Shown here piece by piece: positions 33,394-43,082 of a stretch of 64,000 bases of DNA. How positions within the stretch are numbered: the stretch's first letter is position 1; every line of letters starts with the position of its first letter. The stretch lies in the NCBI RefSeq assembly GCF_014649855.1, contig NZ_BMTV01000003.1:1-64000 (forward strand), in the 5' to 3' direction. Both the position numbers and the translations under genes were made by a program. This stretch comes from Streptomyces roseolus. Lineage in GTDB: Bacteria; Actinomycetota; Actinomycetes; Streptomycetales; Streptomycetaceae. The notes under the pieces are model-generated. The model saw only the letters and a list, made by a program, of their open reading frames with translations, was not told the DNA's origin and searched no databases.

Positions 33394-36300
33394 TCACGAG
33401 GCCGCCCTGCCGTCGAGCCAGCGGCTGATGCAGGCGATGAGCTCGTCGGCGTCGACGGGCTTGGTGACGTAGTCGCTGGCACCGGACGCGAGGCTCTTCT
33501 CCCGGTCGCCGGGCATCGCCTTCGCGGTGACGGCGATCACGGGCAGGTCCGCGTACTGCGGGAGCTCCCTGATCCGCGCGGTCGCCGTGTAGCCGTCCAT
33601 CTCCGGCATCATCACGTCCATCAGCACGAGGGCCACGTCGGGGTTCGCCTGGAGCGTCTCGATGCCCTTCCGCCCGTTCTCGGCGTGCAGCACGGTCATG
33701 CCGTGCAGTTCCAGGATGCCGCTGAGGGCGTACAGGTTGCGGGCGTCGTCGTCGACGGCGAGGACGGTCCTGCCGCGCAGGGTGGTGTCGATGGCCTGGG
33801 TCGCGGGCGCCCAGTGGTCGCCGCGCACCAGCGGCACGACGTCGCCGGGCTGCTCCGCGGACAGGTGGAGGGCGATCCGCTCGCGCAGCTCGTCGAGGCT
33901 GGAGAGGAGTTCCAGCGGGCGGCGGCGGGCGAGCTCCTGGAGGGCGCCCTCCTCGTCGGCGGGGAGCCGGCGGTTGTTGTGGGCGAGGACGGGGACGGTG
34001 CGCAGTGCCTCGTCGCCGTCCATGGCGTCCAGGAAGCGCAGGGCGTCGCCGTCCGCCATGTCGACGTCGAGCACGACGCAGTGGAACGGCCGGGCGGCGA
34101 GCGCGGAGGCGGCCTCCTGGGGGCCGACGACCGCGATGAGTTCGATGTCCGTCCGGCCCGTGTGCCCGGCGTCGGCGGCGAGTTGGGTGACGGCGTTCTC
34201 CGCGACGACGGCGAGGAGCCCGCGCGGGCGTTCCTCGATCACGAGGAGGCGCCGGGTCGGCCGGTGGGCCGGGGCGCCGGGCAGGGCGATCGCGCCGCCG
34301 GCCTGTGCCGGGACGGCGAGCTCGGCCGAGGGGTCCGCCGGCACGACGGCGGCGTCGGGCTGTTCGACGAAGTCGGTGCGGGTGACGGGGAGGTAGAGGG
34401 TGAAGGTGCTGCCCTCGCCGGGCACGCTCGTGACGGTGAGGGCGCCGCCGAGCAGATGGGCGATCTCGCGGCTGATGGAGAGGCCCAGGCCGGTGCCGCC
34501 GTACTTGCGGTTGGTCGTCCCGTCGGCCTGCTGGAAGGCGCCGAAGATGGCCTCCAGGTTCTCGGGGGCGATGCCGATGCCGGTGTCGGTGACGCGGAAG
34601 GCGACGACGGGGCCGCCGCGGTGGACGGACACGGGCAGCTCGCGGTCCGAGGCCGGTTCGATGCGCAGCTCGACGCTGCCGTGCTCGGTGAACTTGACGG
34701 CGTTCGACAGCAGGTTGCGCAGCACCTGCCGGAGCCGCGTGTCGTCGGTGACGAGGTCGACGGGGACGCCGGCGGCCGTGGAGACCGCGAAGGCGAGGCT
34801 CTTCTGCGAGGTGAGGGGGCGGAAGGTGGCCTCGACGTAGTCGAGGAGCCTGCGCAGGGGCACGCGCTCCGGGTTGAGGTCCATCTTCCCGGCCTCCACC
34901 TTGGAGAGGTCGAGGATGTCGTTGATCAGCTGGAGCAGGTCCGATCCGGCGGAGTGGATGATGCCGGCGTACTCGACCTGCTTGGCCGTGAGGTTGCGGG
35001 TCGGGTTCTGGGCCAGCAACTGGGCCAGGATCAGCAGGCTGTTGAGCGGGGTGCGCAGTTCGTGGCTCATGTTGGCCAGGAACTCCGACTTGTACGTGGA
35101 GGCCAGCGCGAGCTGCTGGGCGCGGTCCTCCAGCTCCTGCCGCGCCTGTTCGATCTGGAGGTTCTTGGCCTCGATGTCGCGGTTCTGCGTGGCGAGCAGC
35201 GCCGCCTTCTCCTCCAGCTCGGCGTTGGAGCGCTGGAGTTCCTCCTGGCGCACCTGGAGTTCCTCGGTGCGCGAGCGGAGTTCGCCGGCCAGGCGCTGGG
35301 ACTCGTCGAGGAGTTCGTCGGTGCGGGCGTTGGCGACGATGGTGCTCAGGTTGACGCCGACGGTCTCCATGAGCTGTTCCAGGAAGTCCCGGTGCACGGA
35401 GGTGAAGGGGGTGAAGGACATCAGCTCGATGACGCCGAGCACCTGCTCCTCGACGACGATCGGCAGCACCACGAGGCTGCCCCGGGACGTGCTGCCGAGG
35501 CCCGAGGAGATCGTGACGTAGTCGGCGGGGACGTTCTCGGCGGCGATGGTGCGGCGGCTGCGGGCGGCCTGCCCGACGAGCGACTCGCCCAGCCGGAAGC
35601 GGACGCCGTCCTGGTCGCCGGCGGGGCGTCCGTAGGAGCCGACGAGACCCAGCTCGACGCCGTCGGCGCCCTCCTCGGCGAGGTAGAACGCGCCGTACTG
35701 GGCGGAGACGAGCGGGGTGAGCTCGTCCATGACGAGTTCGGCGACGGCGGCCAGGTCGCGGTGGCCCTGCATCAGCGCGGACATCCGGGCCAGGCTGGAC
35801 TTGAGCCAGTCCTGCTCCTGGTTGGCCCGCGTCGTCTCGCGCAGCGAGCCGACCATGGCGTTGATGTTGTCCTTGAGCTCGGCCACCTCGCCCGAGGCCT
35901 CGACGGTGATCGAGCGGGTGAGGTCGCCCTCGGCGACGGCGCTCGCGACCTCGGCGATGGCGCGAACCTGGCGGGTGAGGTTGCCCGCCAGCTCGTTGAC
36001 GTTCTCGGTCAGCCGCTTCCAGGTGCCGGAGACCCCCTCGACCTCGGCCTGGCCGCCGAGCCGGCCCTCGCTGCCGACCTCGCGGGCCACCCGGGTCACC
36101 TCGGCCGCGAACGAGGACAGCTGGTCGACCATCGTGTTGATGGTCGTCTTCAGCTCCAGGATCTCGCCCCGGGCGTCCACGTCGATCTTCTTCGACAGGT
36201 CGCCGTTGGCGACCGCGGTCGTGACCTGGGCGATGTTCCGGACCTGTCCGGTCAGGTTGTTCGCCATGGAGTTGACGTTGTCGGTGAGGTCCTTCCAGGT

Positions 36301-37419
36301 GCCGGCCACGTTCGGCACCCTGGCCTGGCCGCCGAGCCGGCCCTCGGTGCCGACCTCGCGGGCGACGCGGGTCACCTCGTCGGCGAAGGCGGACAGGGTG
36401 TCCACCATGGTGTTGATGGTGTCGGCGAGGGCGGCGACCTCGCCCTTGGCCTCCACGGTGATCCGGCGGGAGAGGTCGCCGCGGGCCACCGCGGTGGCGA
36501 CCTGGGCGATCGAACGCACCTGCCCGGTGAGGTTGGACGCCATCACGTTGACGTTGTCGGTCAGGTCCTTCCAGGTGCCCGAGGCGCCCCGGACGGTGGC
36601 CTGGCCGCCGAGGTTGCCCTCGGTGCCGACCTCGCGGGCGACGCGGGTCACCTCGTCGGCGAAGGCCGAGAGCTGGTCCACCATCGTGTTGATGGTCGTC
36701 TTCAGCTCCAGGATCTCGCCCCGGGCGTCGACGTCGACCTTCTTCGACAGGTCGCCGCCCGCGACGGCGGTGGCCACGTGGGCGATCGCCCGCACCTGCG
36801 CGGTGAGGTTCCCGGCCATCGAGTTGACGGAGTCGGTCAGGTCGCGCCAGGTGCCGGAGACGCCCTTCACGTCGGCCTGTCCCCCGAGGATGCCCTCGGT
36901 GCCCACGTCCCGGGCCATGCGCGTGACCTCGTCGGCGAAGGCCGAGAGCTGGTCGACCATCGTGTTGATGGTGTTCTTCAGCTCCAGGATCTCGCCGCGG
37001 GCGTCCACGTCGATCTTCTGGGAGAGGTCCCCCTTGGCGACGGCCGTCGCCACGTGGGCGATGTCGCGGACCTGGGTGGTGAGGTTGCCGGCCATCGCGT
37101 TCACCGAGTCGGTCAGGTCGGCCCAGGTGCCGGAGACACCGGGCACGGCGGCCTGGCCGCCGAGCGTCCCTTCCGTGCCGACCTCGCGCGCCACCCGCGT
37201 CACCTCGGAGGTGAACAGGGACAGCTGGTCGACCATCCCGTTGAACACCTGGGAGATCTCGCCCATCAGCCCGTCCGCCTCGTCCGGCAGACGGGTGCCG
37301 AAGTCGCCGTCCCGCACCGCCGTCAGCCCGGCCAGGAGCTGACGGAGCTCAGGCTCGACCACGGCGGCCGGTCCGGGCTTCTCCCGGCCGGAGGAGCTCC
37401 TGGTCGTCGTCTCAGACAT
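33394..37419 (-). CDS. Soluble hybrid histidine kinase with tandem HAMP repeats
   Basis: The protein has 1341 residues and no membrane segment. Five full 92-residue HAMP-type repeats and a partial sixth fill ~38-535. A GAF domain (~560-720), a coiled coil, HisKA ([11 protein letters not shown], His near 786), HATPase ([30 protein letters not shown]), a degenerate receiver (~1050-1180, [11 protein letters not shown]) and a complete receiver ([17 protein letters not shown], Asp near 1267; TKPVD) follow. This matches the layout of fungal group III (Nik1-type) osmosensing kinases and of long actinomycete kinases. It lies upstream of a phosphatase and a STAS gene, so it may feed partner switching. 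Confidence 0.93.
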   Translation of the reverse strand: MSETTTRSSSGREKPGPAAVVEPELRQLLAGLTAVRDGDFGTRLPDEADGLMGEISQVFNGMVDQLSLFTSEVTRVAREVGTEGTLGGQAAVPGVSGTWADLTDSVNAMAGNLTTQVRDIAHVATAVAKGDLSQKIDVDARGEILELKNTINTMVDQLSAFADEVTRMARDVGTEGILGGQADVKGVSGTWRDLTDSVNSMAGNLTAQVRAIAHVATAVAGGDLSKKVDVDARGEILELKTTINTMVDQLSAFADEVTRVAREVGTEGNLGGQATVRGASGTWKDLTDNVNVMASNLTGQVRSIAQVATAVARGDLSRRITVEAKGEVAALADTINTMVDTLSAFADEVTRVAREVGTEGRLGGQARVPNVAGTWKDLTDNVNSMANNLTGQVRNIAQVTTAVANGDLSKKIDVDARGEILELKTTINTMVDQLSSFAAEVTRVAREVGSEGRLGGQAEVEGVSGTWKRLTENVNELAGNLTRQVRAIAEVASAVAEGDLTRSITVEASGEVAELKDNINAMVGSLRETTRANQEQDWLKSSLARMSALMQGHRDLAAVAELVMDELTPLVSAQYGAFYLAEEGADGVELGLVGSYGRPAGDQDGVRFRLGESLVGQAARSRRTIAAENVPADYVTISSGLGSTSRGSLVVLPIVVEEQVLGVIELMSFTPFTSVHRDFLEQLMETVGVNLSTIVANARTDELLDESQRLAGELRSRTEELQVRQEELQRSNAELEEKAALLATQNRDIEAKNLQIEQARQELEDRAQQLALASTYKSEFLANMSHELRTPLNSLLILAQLLAQNPTRNLTAKQVEYAGIIHSAGSDLLQLINDILDLSKVEAGKMDLNPERVPLRRLLDYVEATFRPLTSQKSLAFAVSTAAGVPVDLVTDDTRLRQVLRNLLSNAVKFTEHGSVELRIEPASDRELPVSVHRGGPVVAFRVTDTGIGIAPENLEAIFGAFQQADGTTNRKYGGTGLGLSISREIAHLLGGALTVTSVPGEGSTFTLYLPVTRTDFVEQPDAAVVPADPSAELAVPAQAGGAIALPGAPAHRPTRRLLVIEERPRGLLAVVAENAVTQLAADAGHTGRTDIELIAVVGPQEAASALAARPFHCVVLDVDMADGDALRFLDAMDGDEALRTVPVLAHNNRRLPADEEGALQELARRRPLELLSSLDELRERIALHLSAEQPGDVVPLVRGDHWAPATQAIDTTLRGRTVLAVDDDARNLYALSGILELHGMTVLHAENGRKGIETLQANPDVALVLMDVMMPEMDGYTATARIRELPQYADLPVIAVTAKAMPGDREKSLASGASDYVTKPVDADELIACISRWLDGRAAS
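35929..37308 (-). repeat. Five tandem 276-bp coding repeats (HAMP units)
   Basis: Each 276-bp unit encodes 92 residues with the consensus GDLSxKIx[19 protein letters not shown], REVGTEGxLGGQA and GTWxxLTDxVN. A partial sixth unit continues towards 35820. The repeats are similar enough at the DNA level to allow recombination. Confidence 0.88.
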
Positions 37420-37519
37420 GGCCCATCCTCGTTCCCCACCAAGCTCGCACACGGACCGTACGGCTCACGTCACGCGTCGGACGTCCGCTCCCCCGGGACG
37501 GCTCCGACTGCCGCGATCG

Positions 37520-37533
37520 TTGCCGTACGGCAA
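37520..37533. promoter_or_regulatory. Perfect 14-bp palindrome TTGCCGTACGGCAA
   Basis: This perfect palindrome lies 100 nt upstream of the hybrid-kinase gene (minus) and 172 nt upstream of the DUF5133 gene (plus), in a 286-nt intergenic gap with no other gene signal. It is a likely operator, and a related copy is at 29151-29164. Confidence 0.5.
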
Positions 37534-37627
37534 TCATGACGACACTACCCCTCCGTGATCGCCACGAGGAGGCCGGTGCCGGTTCGGGCGGCCGGAACCC
37601 GCCCCCTCCGCCGCCGGGAGGAGCGGG

Positions 37628-37652
37628 GCATACGACGCCGCGACCGGGGTAC
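37628..37652 (+). promoter_or_regulatory. SigB-type promoter candidate of the DUF5133 gene
   Basis: GCAT, a 15-nt spacer and GGGTAC match the consensus exactly. The -10 ends 53 nt before the start codon. Confidence 0.55.
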
Positions 37653-37705
37653 ACGCGCGTCGAACCGGGCGGTCCCCCGCCCCCGAAGACGAGGGGAGCA
37701 GTACG

Positions 37706-37933
37706 TTGCTGATGGCCCACCCCGCGGTCCTGCGCAATCTCATCGAGCAGTACGAGACGCTCAAGGTGCTCCAGGCCGAGAACGGCGGCGAGGAAGTGCG
37801 ACGGCGCATGGACGACCTCGCCTACACGCTGTGTGTCTCCACCGGTACGCGTGACGTGGACGCGGCCCTGATCGCGGCCCGCCATCGCCTGCCCGGCGCC
37901 CGCCCCGAGGACGACTCGGTGCTGACCGCCTGA
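37706..37933 (+). CDS. DUF5133-family small protein
   Basis: The protein has 75 residues beginning MLMAHPAVLRNLIEQYE, typical of DUF5133 proteins of Streptomyces, and ending with a short helical region (TRDVDAALIAARHRL). Function unknown; no membrane segment. The TTG at 37706 after GGGGAG gives the N-terminus usual for the family; an ATG two codons later is the alternative. A SigB-type promoter precedes it and a strong hairpin follows. Confidence 0.82.
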   Translation: MLMAHPAVLRNLIEQYETLKVLQAENGGEEVRRRMDDLAYTLCVSTGTRDVDAALIAARHRLPGARPEDDSVLTA

Positions 37934-37950
37934 GCACACCGCCCCGCCGT

Positions 37951-37995
37951 GCGGCTCTGCCCGGCACCTCTTCCGGAGGTGCCGGGCAGAGCCGC
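37951..37995 (+). terminator. Terminator of the DUF5133 gene
   Basis: A perfect 20-bp stem with a 5-nt loop starts 17 nt after the stop codon. Confidence 0.85.
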
Positions 37996-38007
37996 GCACC
38001 CATGGAC

Positions 38008-38054
38008 GCGGCCGGGCCCGGCACGCCCCTGAGGGAGCTGCCGGGCCCGGCCGC
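38008..38054 (-). terminator. Terminator of the small hydrophobic gene
   Basis: A perfect 16-bp stem with a 15-nt loop lies 28 nt beyond the end of the minus-strand gene at 38083. Together with the hairpin at 37951 it separates two convergent genes. Confidence 0.75.
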
Positions 38055-38082
38055 GTTCCGCCCGTGGGCGCCGCGGAGGCGC

Positions 38083-38244
38083 CTACCAGCGGTACCAGCG
38101 GCCCGTGCTGCCCTTCGGCCGGGCCACGAAGCCCACCAGCCACAGGACGAGCACGATGACGGCTATCCACCACAGCGCCTTGACGGCGAAGCCGGCGCCG
38201 AAGAGGAGCAGGGCGAGCAGCAGCACGAGAAGCAGGGGGACCAT
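38083..38244 (-). CDS. Small hydrophobic membrane protein ending in RWYRW
   Basis: The protein has 53 residues with two adjacent membrane segments (MVPLLLVLLLALLLFGAGF and ALWWIAVIVLVLWLVGF) and a short tail ending GRWYRW. A paralogue with the same ending is at 62695-62850. Such proteins are widespread in Streptomyces and often annotated only as hydrophobic protein. GGAGG precedes the ATG. Confidence 0.82.
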   Translation of the reverse strand: MVPLLLVLLLALLLFGAGFAVKALWWIAVIVLVLWLVGFVARPKGSTGRWYRW

Positions 38245-38351
38245 GACGGATCGACCTCCGTGAGAACGGTGACGGAAGAAAGAAGGAGGGCCGGGCGGCG
38301 CACACGCGCGCACCGGCCTGGTCGGGCTGGGCGGGCGGCGCCGCCGCCCGC

Positions 38352-38729
38352 TCAGCCGAGGCGTTCGAGGAACAGGGCCATCGGGCCGAGGTCGCGCCGC
38401 GCGGCCAGGCGCCCCGAGCGGCGCCCCCACCCGTACGCGGCGGTGAGTGCGGCGGCCGCGCCGACGGCGGCACCGGCCGCCACGGTCCGGTGCGCACGCG
38501 CGGCGGCCCACAGGTCGCCGCCGGTGCCGCGGGCCACCAGGGCGGCCGCGCGGGCCTTCTCGGCGAACGGTGCGGGCAGGATGCGCGGCTCCCCGGGAGC
38601 GGCCGGGTCGTACCTCTCGTCCACGTCGGGGTCGTCCACCCGCGTCAGGTCGGGGTAGTCCGGGACGACGTAGGGCCCGGTCCAGGGGAACTGGTTCTGT
38701 TCGCTGTTCTCCGAAGCACTCATGGGCAT
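38352..38729 (-). CDS. Conserved hypothetical protein with one membrane segment
   Basis: The protein has about 125 residues. The acidic, Pro/Tyr-rich N-terminal half (FPWTGPYVVPDYPDLTRV) is soluble. A hydrophobic stretch follows around residues 80-102 (AAGAAVGAAAALTAAYGWG), then a basic tail. No family recognised. Two adjacent in-frame ATGs (38729 and 38723) are possible; neither has a strong ribosome binding site. Confidence 0.7.
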   Translation of the reverse strand: MPMSASENSEQNQFPWTGPYVVPDYPDLTRVDDPDVDERYDPAAPGEPRILPAPFAEKARAAALVARGTGGDLWAAARAHRTVAAGAAVGAAAALTAAYGWGRRSGRLAARRDLGPMALFLERLG

Positions 38730-38991
38730 CGTCTCGCCGCACTCCCGCACGCTAAACCTGGCGGCCCCGGGGCCGTCCGCCACGTCGGAGGGCCGGCGGG
38801 CCCCGCCGGCCCTCCGGCACCGCTCTCCCCGGCTCCCCGGCACGTCTGCACGTCTGCACGTCTGTACGCCGGCGGGGAGCTTCGCCGCATCGGTCCCGGC
38901 CCCGTGGGCAGGCGCGACGGGAGGCACCTCGTTCCGGCCGGTCCGCCCCCGGCGCGCCGGCCGACGACACAGAGAAGAGAAGGGAGACCCC

Positions 38992-40722
38992 ATGACTCGG
39001 ACCGTCGCGCAGGTGATCGTCGACGGGCTCGCGGACCTCGGAGTGGAACGCGTCTTCGGCGTGGTCGGCGACGCGCTCAACCCGCTCACCGACGCCATCC
39101 GGACCACCGAGGGCATCGACTGGACCGGCTTCCGCCACGAGGAGGCGGCCGCGTTCGCCGCCTCGGCGCGCGCCCAGCTCTCCGGGGAACCGGCCGTCTG
39201 CATGGGCACGGTGGGACCGGGCTCGGTGCACCTGCTGAACGGGCTGTACGACGCGGCCAAGAGCGGGGCGCCGGTCCTGGCGATCTGCGGCCAGGTGCCG
39301 CTGTCGGAGATGGGCGGGGACTACTTCCAGGAGGTCGACAACGACCTCCTCTTCCGGGACGTGGCCGTCTACCGGGCCACCGTGACCTCGCCCTCCCAGA
39401 TGCCCCGGCTGCTGGAGTCCGCGGTGCGGGCGGCCGTGACCCGGCGGGGCGTGGCGGTGCTGACCGTCCCCGGCGACCTCGGCGACCAGGAGGTCGAGGA
39501 GGACCGGCCGACGCGGTTCGCGCTGCCGCGCCCGGCCGTCACGCGTCCCGACGACCCGGCGCTCGCCGAGGCGGCCGAGGCGATCGCCCGTGGCTCGCGG
39601 GTCACCCTGCTGGTCGGGCACGGCGCCCGGGACGCCCGCGAGGAGGTGTTGCGCGCCGCCGAGCTGCTGTCGGCGCCGATGGTGCTGACGCTGAAGGGCA
39701 AGGAGTGCTTCGAGGACGACAACCCGTACGAGGTCGGCCAGACCGGCCTCATCGGCAATCCGGCCGCGGCCCGTGCGATGGACTCCTGCGACACGCTGCT
39801 CATGCTCGGGACGGACTTCCCCTACCGGGACTGGTATCCGGAGGGCTGCCGGGTCGTGCAGATCGACACCCGGGAGGAGCACCTCGGCCGCCGGGTCCCG
39901 GTGGACGTCGGCCTCGCCGGGGACGTGGGCGCGACGCTGCGGGCCCTACTGCCGCTGCTGACGCCCGTCCCGTCGCGCTCCCACCTCGACGAGGCCCGCG
40001 AGCGGTACGCGGACTGGCAGGAGGGCCAGGCCGGCCTCGCCGACCCCGGCCACGACCGGCGTCTCCTCGGACGGGTGCGGGCCGTGTTCGACAACCGGGG
40101 GGCGGACATCCGCCCCGAGGCCCTCGCCGCGGCCGTCGACCGCCACGCCGCCGACGACGCGATCTTCACCTCGGACACCGGGATGGCCACCGTGTGGCTC
40201 TCCCGGTTCGTGCGGATGCGCGGCGGCCGCCGGCTGATCGGCTCCTACAACCTCGGCTCCATGGCCAACGCCATGCCCCAGGCCATCGGGGCGCAGCTGT
40301 GGGCGCCGGACCGGCAGGTCGTGGCCTTCTGCGGCGACGGCGGCCTCGGCATGCTGCTCGGCGACCTGATGACCATCCGTTCCGAACGGCTGCCGGTGAA
40401 GCTCGTCGTCTTCGACAACCGCCGCCTCGGCATGGTCAAGCTGGAGCAGGAGCAGGCGGGGCTTCCCGAGTTCGGGACGGAGCTCGACAATCCCGACTTC
40501 GCCGCGGTGGCCCGGGCGCTCGGACTGACCGGCATCCGCGTCACCGCGCCGGGCGAGCTGGACGAGGCGGTGCGCGAGGCGCTCGCCCTCCCCGGCCCCG
40601 TCCTCCTGGACGTGCTGACCAATCCGGCGGAGGTGGCCGTGCCGGGGAAGCCGACGGTGTCGCAGGGGTGGGGCTTCGCCATCGCCAAGATCAAGGAGAA
40701 CCTCCCCTCCGGCGCGGGCTGA
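38992..40722 (+). CDS. poxB: Pyruvate dehydrogenase (quinone)/pyruvate oxidase-type TPP enzyme
   Basis: The protein has 576 residues with the three domains of the TPP-dependent pyruvate oxidase family: N-terminal PYR (FGVVGDALNPL, catalytic Glu in RHEEAAAFAAS), central FAD/DHS-like domain, and C-terminal PP domain with the TPP motif GDGGLGMLLGDL...NRRLG. PoxB converts pyruvate to acetate and CO2, passing electrons to quinone. Acetolactate synthase is the main alternative but is less likely. AGGGAG precedes the ATG. An 8-bp sequence occurs three times in tandem in the leader (38841-38864). Confidence 0.88.
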   Translation: MTRTVAQVIVDGLADLGVERVFGVVGDALNPLTDAIRTTEGIDWTGFRHEEAAAFAASARAQLSGEPAVCMGTVGPGSVHLLNGLYDAAKSGAPVLAICGQVPLSEMGGDYFQEVDNDLLFRDVAVYRATVTSPSQMPRLLESAVRAAVTRRGVAVLTVPGDLGDQEVEEDRPTRFALPRPAVTRPDDPALAEAAEAIARGSRVTLLVGHGARDAREEVLRAAELLSAPMVLTLKGKECFEDDNPYEVGQTGLIGNPAAARAMDSCDTLLMLGTDFPYRDWYPEGCRVVQIDTREEHLGRRVPVDVGLAGDVGATLRALLPLLTPVPSRSHLDEARERYADWQEGQAGLADPGHDRRLLGRVRAVFDNRGADIRPEALAAAVDRHAADDAIFTSDTGMATVWLSRFVRMRGGRRLIGSYNLGSMANAMPQAIGAQLWAPDRQVVAFCGDGGLGMLLGDLMTIRSERLPVKLVVFDNRRLGMVKLEQEQAGLPEFGTELDNPDFAAVARALGLTGIRVTAPGELDEAVREALALPGPVLLDVLTNPAEVAVPGKPTVSQGWGFAIAKIKENLPSGAG

Positions 40723-40745
40723 GCGGTCACGCCGGATTTCCACGG

Positions 40746-40769
40746 GTTTGTCACCAAGGATCCGGGTGA
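40746..40769 (+). promoter_or_regulatory. SigB-like promoter candidate of the CsbD gene
   Basis: GTTT, a 14-nt spacer and GGGTGA resemble GTTT-N14/16-GGGTAT. The -10 ends 46 nt before the start codon of the CsbD-like gene. Confidence 0.45.
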
Positions 40770-40815
40770 GGTGTTCTGTCGTCAGACGTGTCGCACGGAG
40801 AAGGAGTGATCCCTC

Positions 40816-40989
40816 GTGTCCGGTGAGCAGAAGATGAAGGGCAAGGCCGAGCAGGTCAAGGGCAAGGCCAAGGAGGCGGTCGGCCGGATGACCGACGACG
40901 AGCGCCTCGAGGCGGAGGGCCGGGCCGAGCAGGCCAAGGGCGACGCGCGCGGCGCGAAGGAGAAGGCGAAGGACGTCTTCAAGCACTGA
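40816..40989 (+). CDS. CsbD-like stress protein
   Basis: The protein has 57 residues and is highly charged and helical: KMKGKAEQVKGKAKEAVG then EAEGRAEQAKGDARGAKEKA, the CsbD repeat. CsbD is a SigB-dependent general stress protein in Bacillus subtilis. The GTG at 40816 has AAGGAG at 9 nt. A paralogue is at 55565-55732. The gene ends at a strong terminator. Confidence 0.92.
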   Translation: MSGEQKMKGKAEQVKGKAKEAVGRMTDDERLEAEGRAEQAKGDARGAKEKAKDVFKH

Positions 40990-41016
40990 TCCGACGGACG
41001 ACGGACCTCGTCCGGT

Positions 41017-41064
41017 ACGGAGAGAGGAGCGGCCCGCCGGACGGCGGGCCGCTCCTCTCTCCGT
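41017..41064. terminator. Bidirectional terminator after CsbD
   Basis: Perfect 23-bp arms nearly abut each other (2 unpaired bases). The hairpin separates the CsbD gene from the convergent DUF6328 gene. Confidence 0.88.
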
Positions 41065-41087
41065 CGTGCTCCCGGGCCGTGCTCCGG

Positions 41088-41690
41088 TCAGCTTCCGTTG
41101 GCGTAGTGGGTGCGGACCCACAGGGGCAGGGCGAACCAGCAGACCAGGTACCAGGCGAGGACGCCGGAGACCAGCCAGGGCACGTACGGGTCGTGCGTCG
41201 CCACCCGCAGGATGAGGAACAGGGCGGACGTCAGCGTCGCGAGCAACAGCAGGATGCCGGTGAAGGTCAGCCGGGAGGCCCAGACGACGGCCTGGGGCTT
41301 GACCCGGTGACCCGACACGATCCGGTGGAAGGAGACGGGCCCGATGAGCGCGCCGGTGGCCAGCGAACCGAGGACGACCGTGACCAGGTAGATGGTCTTG
41401 TCGGTCTGCTCCAGGTCGTGGAAGAGCGGGGTGAACACCACGGTGAGGAGGAAGCCGAGAAGGATCTGGACACCGGTCTGGGCGACCCGGATCTCCTGGA
41501 GGAGTTCCTGCCAGCGCCGGTCCGCGCGCTCCTCCTCGGTCTCGCCGCGTCCGTCGCGGCCGCCGCGTCCGTCGCGTCCGCCGCGTCCGTCGACGCCCGC
41601 ACCGGCGGCGCGGTCCGGCTCCCGCGCCGACTCGCCGTGTCGCGTCTCCCCCGGCTCGTCCTCCGGGATGCCGCCGTCTCGGTCGTTCAT
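41088..41690 (-). CDS. DUF6328-family membrane protein
   Basis: The protein has 200 residues. A charged N-terminus with a GRGGRD repeat (from a 9-bp-type DNA repeat around 41555-41595) precedes ELLQEIRVAQTGVQILLGFLL and four membrane segments ending in PLWVRTHY. Function unknown. GAGGAGG precedes the ATG. It is transcribed away from the proline-rich ORF downstream of the hairpin at 41808. Confidence 0.85.
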   Translation of the reverse strand: MNDRDGGIPEDEPGETRHGESAREPDRAAGAGVDGRGGRDGRGGRDGRGETEEERADRRWQELLQEIRVAQTGVQILLGFLLTVVFTPLFHDLEQTDKTIYLVTVVLGSLATGALIGPVSFHRIVSGHRVKPQAVVWASRLTFTGILLLLATLTSALFLILRVATHDPYVPWLVSGVLAWYLVCWFALPLWVRTHYANGS

Positions 41691-41807
41691 GAAGATCCTC
41701 CTCTGAAGCACGGGGCGGGAGCGGACCGGCACCACCCGGTTCCGGTGGCGCTCCGCCATGATCGGTCGTGGACGGCGCCGTCGCGCGCCGGGTCGGGGAC
41801 GACACGG

Positions 41808-41838
41808 CGGAAGCCCCCGTCGAGCGCGGGGGCTTCCG
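41808..41838 (-). terminator. Hairpin after the proline-rich ORF
   Basis: Perfect 12-bp arms with a 7-nt loop start 22 nt beyond the stop codon of the ORF at 41861-42388. Confidence 0.65.
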
Positions 41839-41860
41839 TCCGGCGCGGCACGGGGCGGAG

Positions 41861-42388
41861 TCAGGGCCGCGGCGTACCGGCCGTCCATGGGGGCACGGGG
41901 TGTCGCCACCGTCCGGGACGGGCTGCCCGGTCGTCGTGGGCCGGCCTCCCCCGGTCACCGTCGGCCCGCCCGTGCGGCCCCTCCTGCCCGTCCCGTCCGC
42001 GCGGTGCGTCGGGGGTCACGGCGGGAGCGTACGTGCGGCTCTCCCCGCTCCGGCCCGAGGCACTGGGGTCCTCGGACGGGGCCGCGGCCTCCGGCGGCCG
42101 CGTCGGCGGCGCCGCCGGAGGGCGGGTCGGGCGACAGGGCCGGCGCACCGGTGCGGAGGACTCCGCCGCGGCGGTCCGGCCCTGGTGCGCGGGCCTGGGA
42201 ACCGTTCCCGCGGGCAGCCCCCGGGTGGGGGCGCCGAGCGGGGGGACTCCCGGCATCGGAAGGCCGGGCGTCGGGATCCCCGGGTGAGGCGACTCGCGCC
42301 GCTGCCCGTGGGTCCCGGGCGCCGTCCGCGCTCCCACCGGCGCGGCGCACGGCGCCACGCGGACGAGGACTCGGGTCGGGTTCGACAT
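41861..42388 (-). CDS. Proline-rich hypothetical protein
   Basis: The ORF encodes 175 residues starting MSNPTRVLVRVAPC, with a Pro/Gly-rich middle (GIPTPGLPMPGVPPLGAP) and a charged end. No family or fold is recognised. In its favour are a strong AGGAGG before the ATG, codons mostly ending in G or C, and a hairpin just past its stop. Low complexity and the many open antisense frames in this G+C-rich stretch argue for caution. Confidence 0.4.
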   Translation of the reverse strand: MSNPTRVLVRVAPCAAPVGARTAPGTHGQRRESPHPGIPTPGLPMPGVPPLGAPTRGLPAGTVPRPAHQGRTAAAESSAPVRRPCRPTRPPAAPPTRPPEAAAPSEDPSASGRSGESRTYAPAVTPDAPRGRDGQEGPHGRADGDRGRPAHDDRAARPGRWRHPVPPWTAGTPRP

Positions 42389-42569
42389 GAGTGCCTCCTG
42401 GTGGGTTCCGCGGGCCGGCCGACCGTCACCCGACTTTCTTCGCCTACCAGTTCGGCTTGCCGCTCTTCCCGGTGCCAAACGCCGGGGACGCGGGGAGACT
42501 TCCCGGCGGTCCTGCGCCCCTGGCGCGTCGCCTCCGGGTGCGTCGTCCCCGGGTGCGTCGTCCCGGCAT

Positions 42570-42609
42570 GCGAGCGGCCCGCACCTCCACCAGGGTGCGG
42601 GCCGCTCGC
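42570..42609. terminator. Orphan strong hairpin
   Basis: A perfect 16-bp stem with an 8-nt loop. No clear gene ends next to it; it may serve an unrecognised small RNA or ORF. Confidence 0.55.
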
Positions 42610-42761
42610 GGGTGCCTCCGAGCCGCGGCCAGGGGGGAAACCGCGGATCGTCCGGCGTGAGCGCGTCCCTTCGCTCGATCCCCGCCTGCCCCGCCGTCCA
42701 GGATCCATGCCACCCGGATCCGATCCCGCCGGAGCCCGCTTCCGGGCGGGGCCGGGCAAGG

Positions 42762-42798
42762 GACCGCCCCGCTCGGAGGGGGCCCGAGCGGGGCGGTC
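42762..42798. terminator. Second orphan hairpin
   Basis: A perfect 15-bp stem with a 7-nt loop, 152 nt after the previous hairpin. Confidence 0.55.
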
Positions 42799-43082
42799 GT
42801 GGGGCCGTCGGCGCGTGGCGTGGGGGGTGGCCGCGGGCCGACGGCGGGGAGGGGTGGTCCTGCGGCGGTGCCGTGACCCGCCTACCCGCGCCTCGGGCGG
42901 CCATGCCGCCCTTCTTCTCCGTCCGGCGCGCGTCCCGTGTCCGCGTCGGCGTCCGATGGGCGGCGGACGGCCGCCCGGTCCGCGGTCGGCCCGGCGGTGC
43001 GGGGCGCGGGTGTCGTCCGTTCCCCGCGGCTTTATCCGTTGGCGCCGGCTCCCGCCGGTGTGGCACGCTTCCCTCACACCGA

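Larger units (their letters stand above)
42389..43082. other. 694-base stretch without a supported gene
   Basis: Several frames are open but none has a good start together with protein-like sequence. Two strong hairpins lie at 42570-42609 and 42762-42798. The promoter of the Trp tRNA should lie near 43030-43080, but I cannot point to clear hexamers. Confidence 0.5.

Noticed and set aside
38841..38864. CACGTCTG three times in tandem before poxB
   Set aside because: Only three 8-bp units in a leader region; too little to assign a function.
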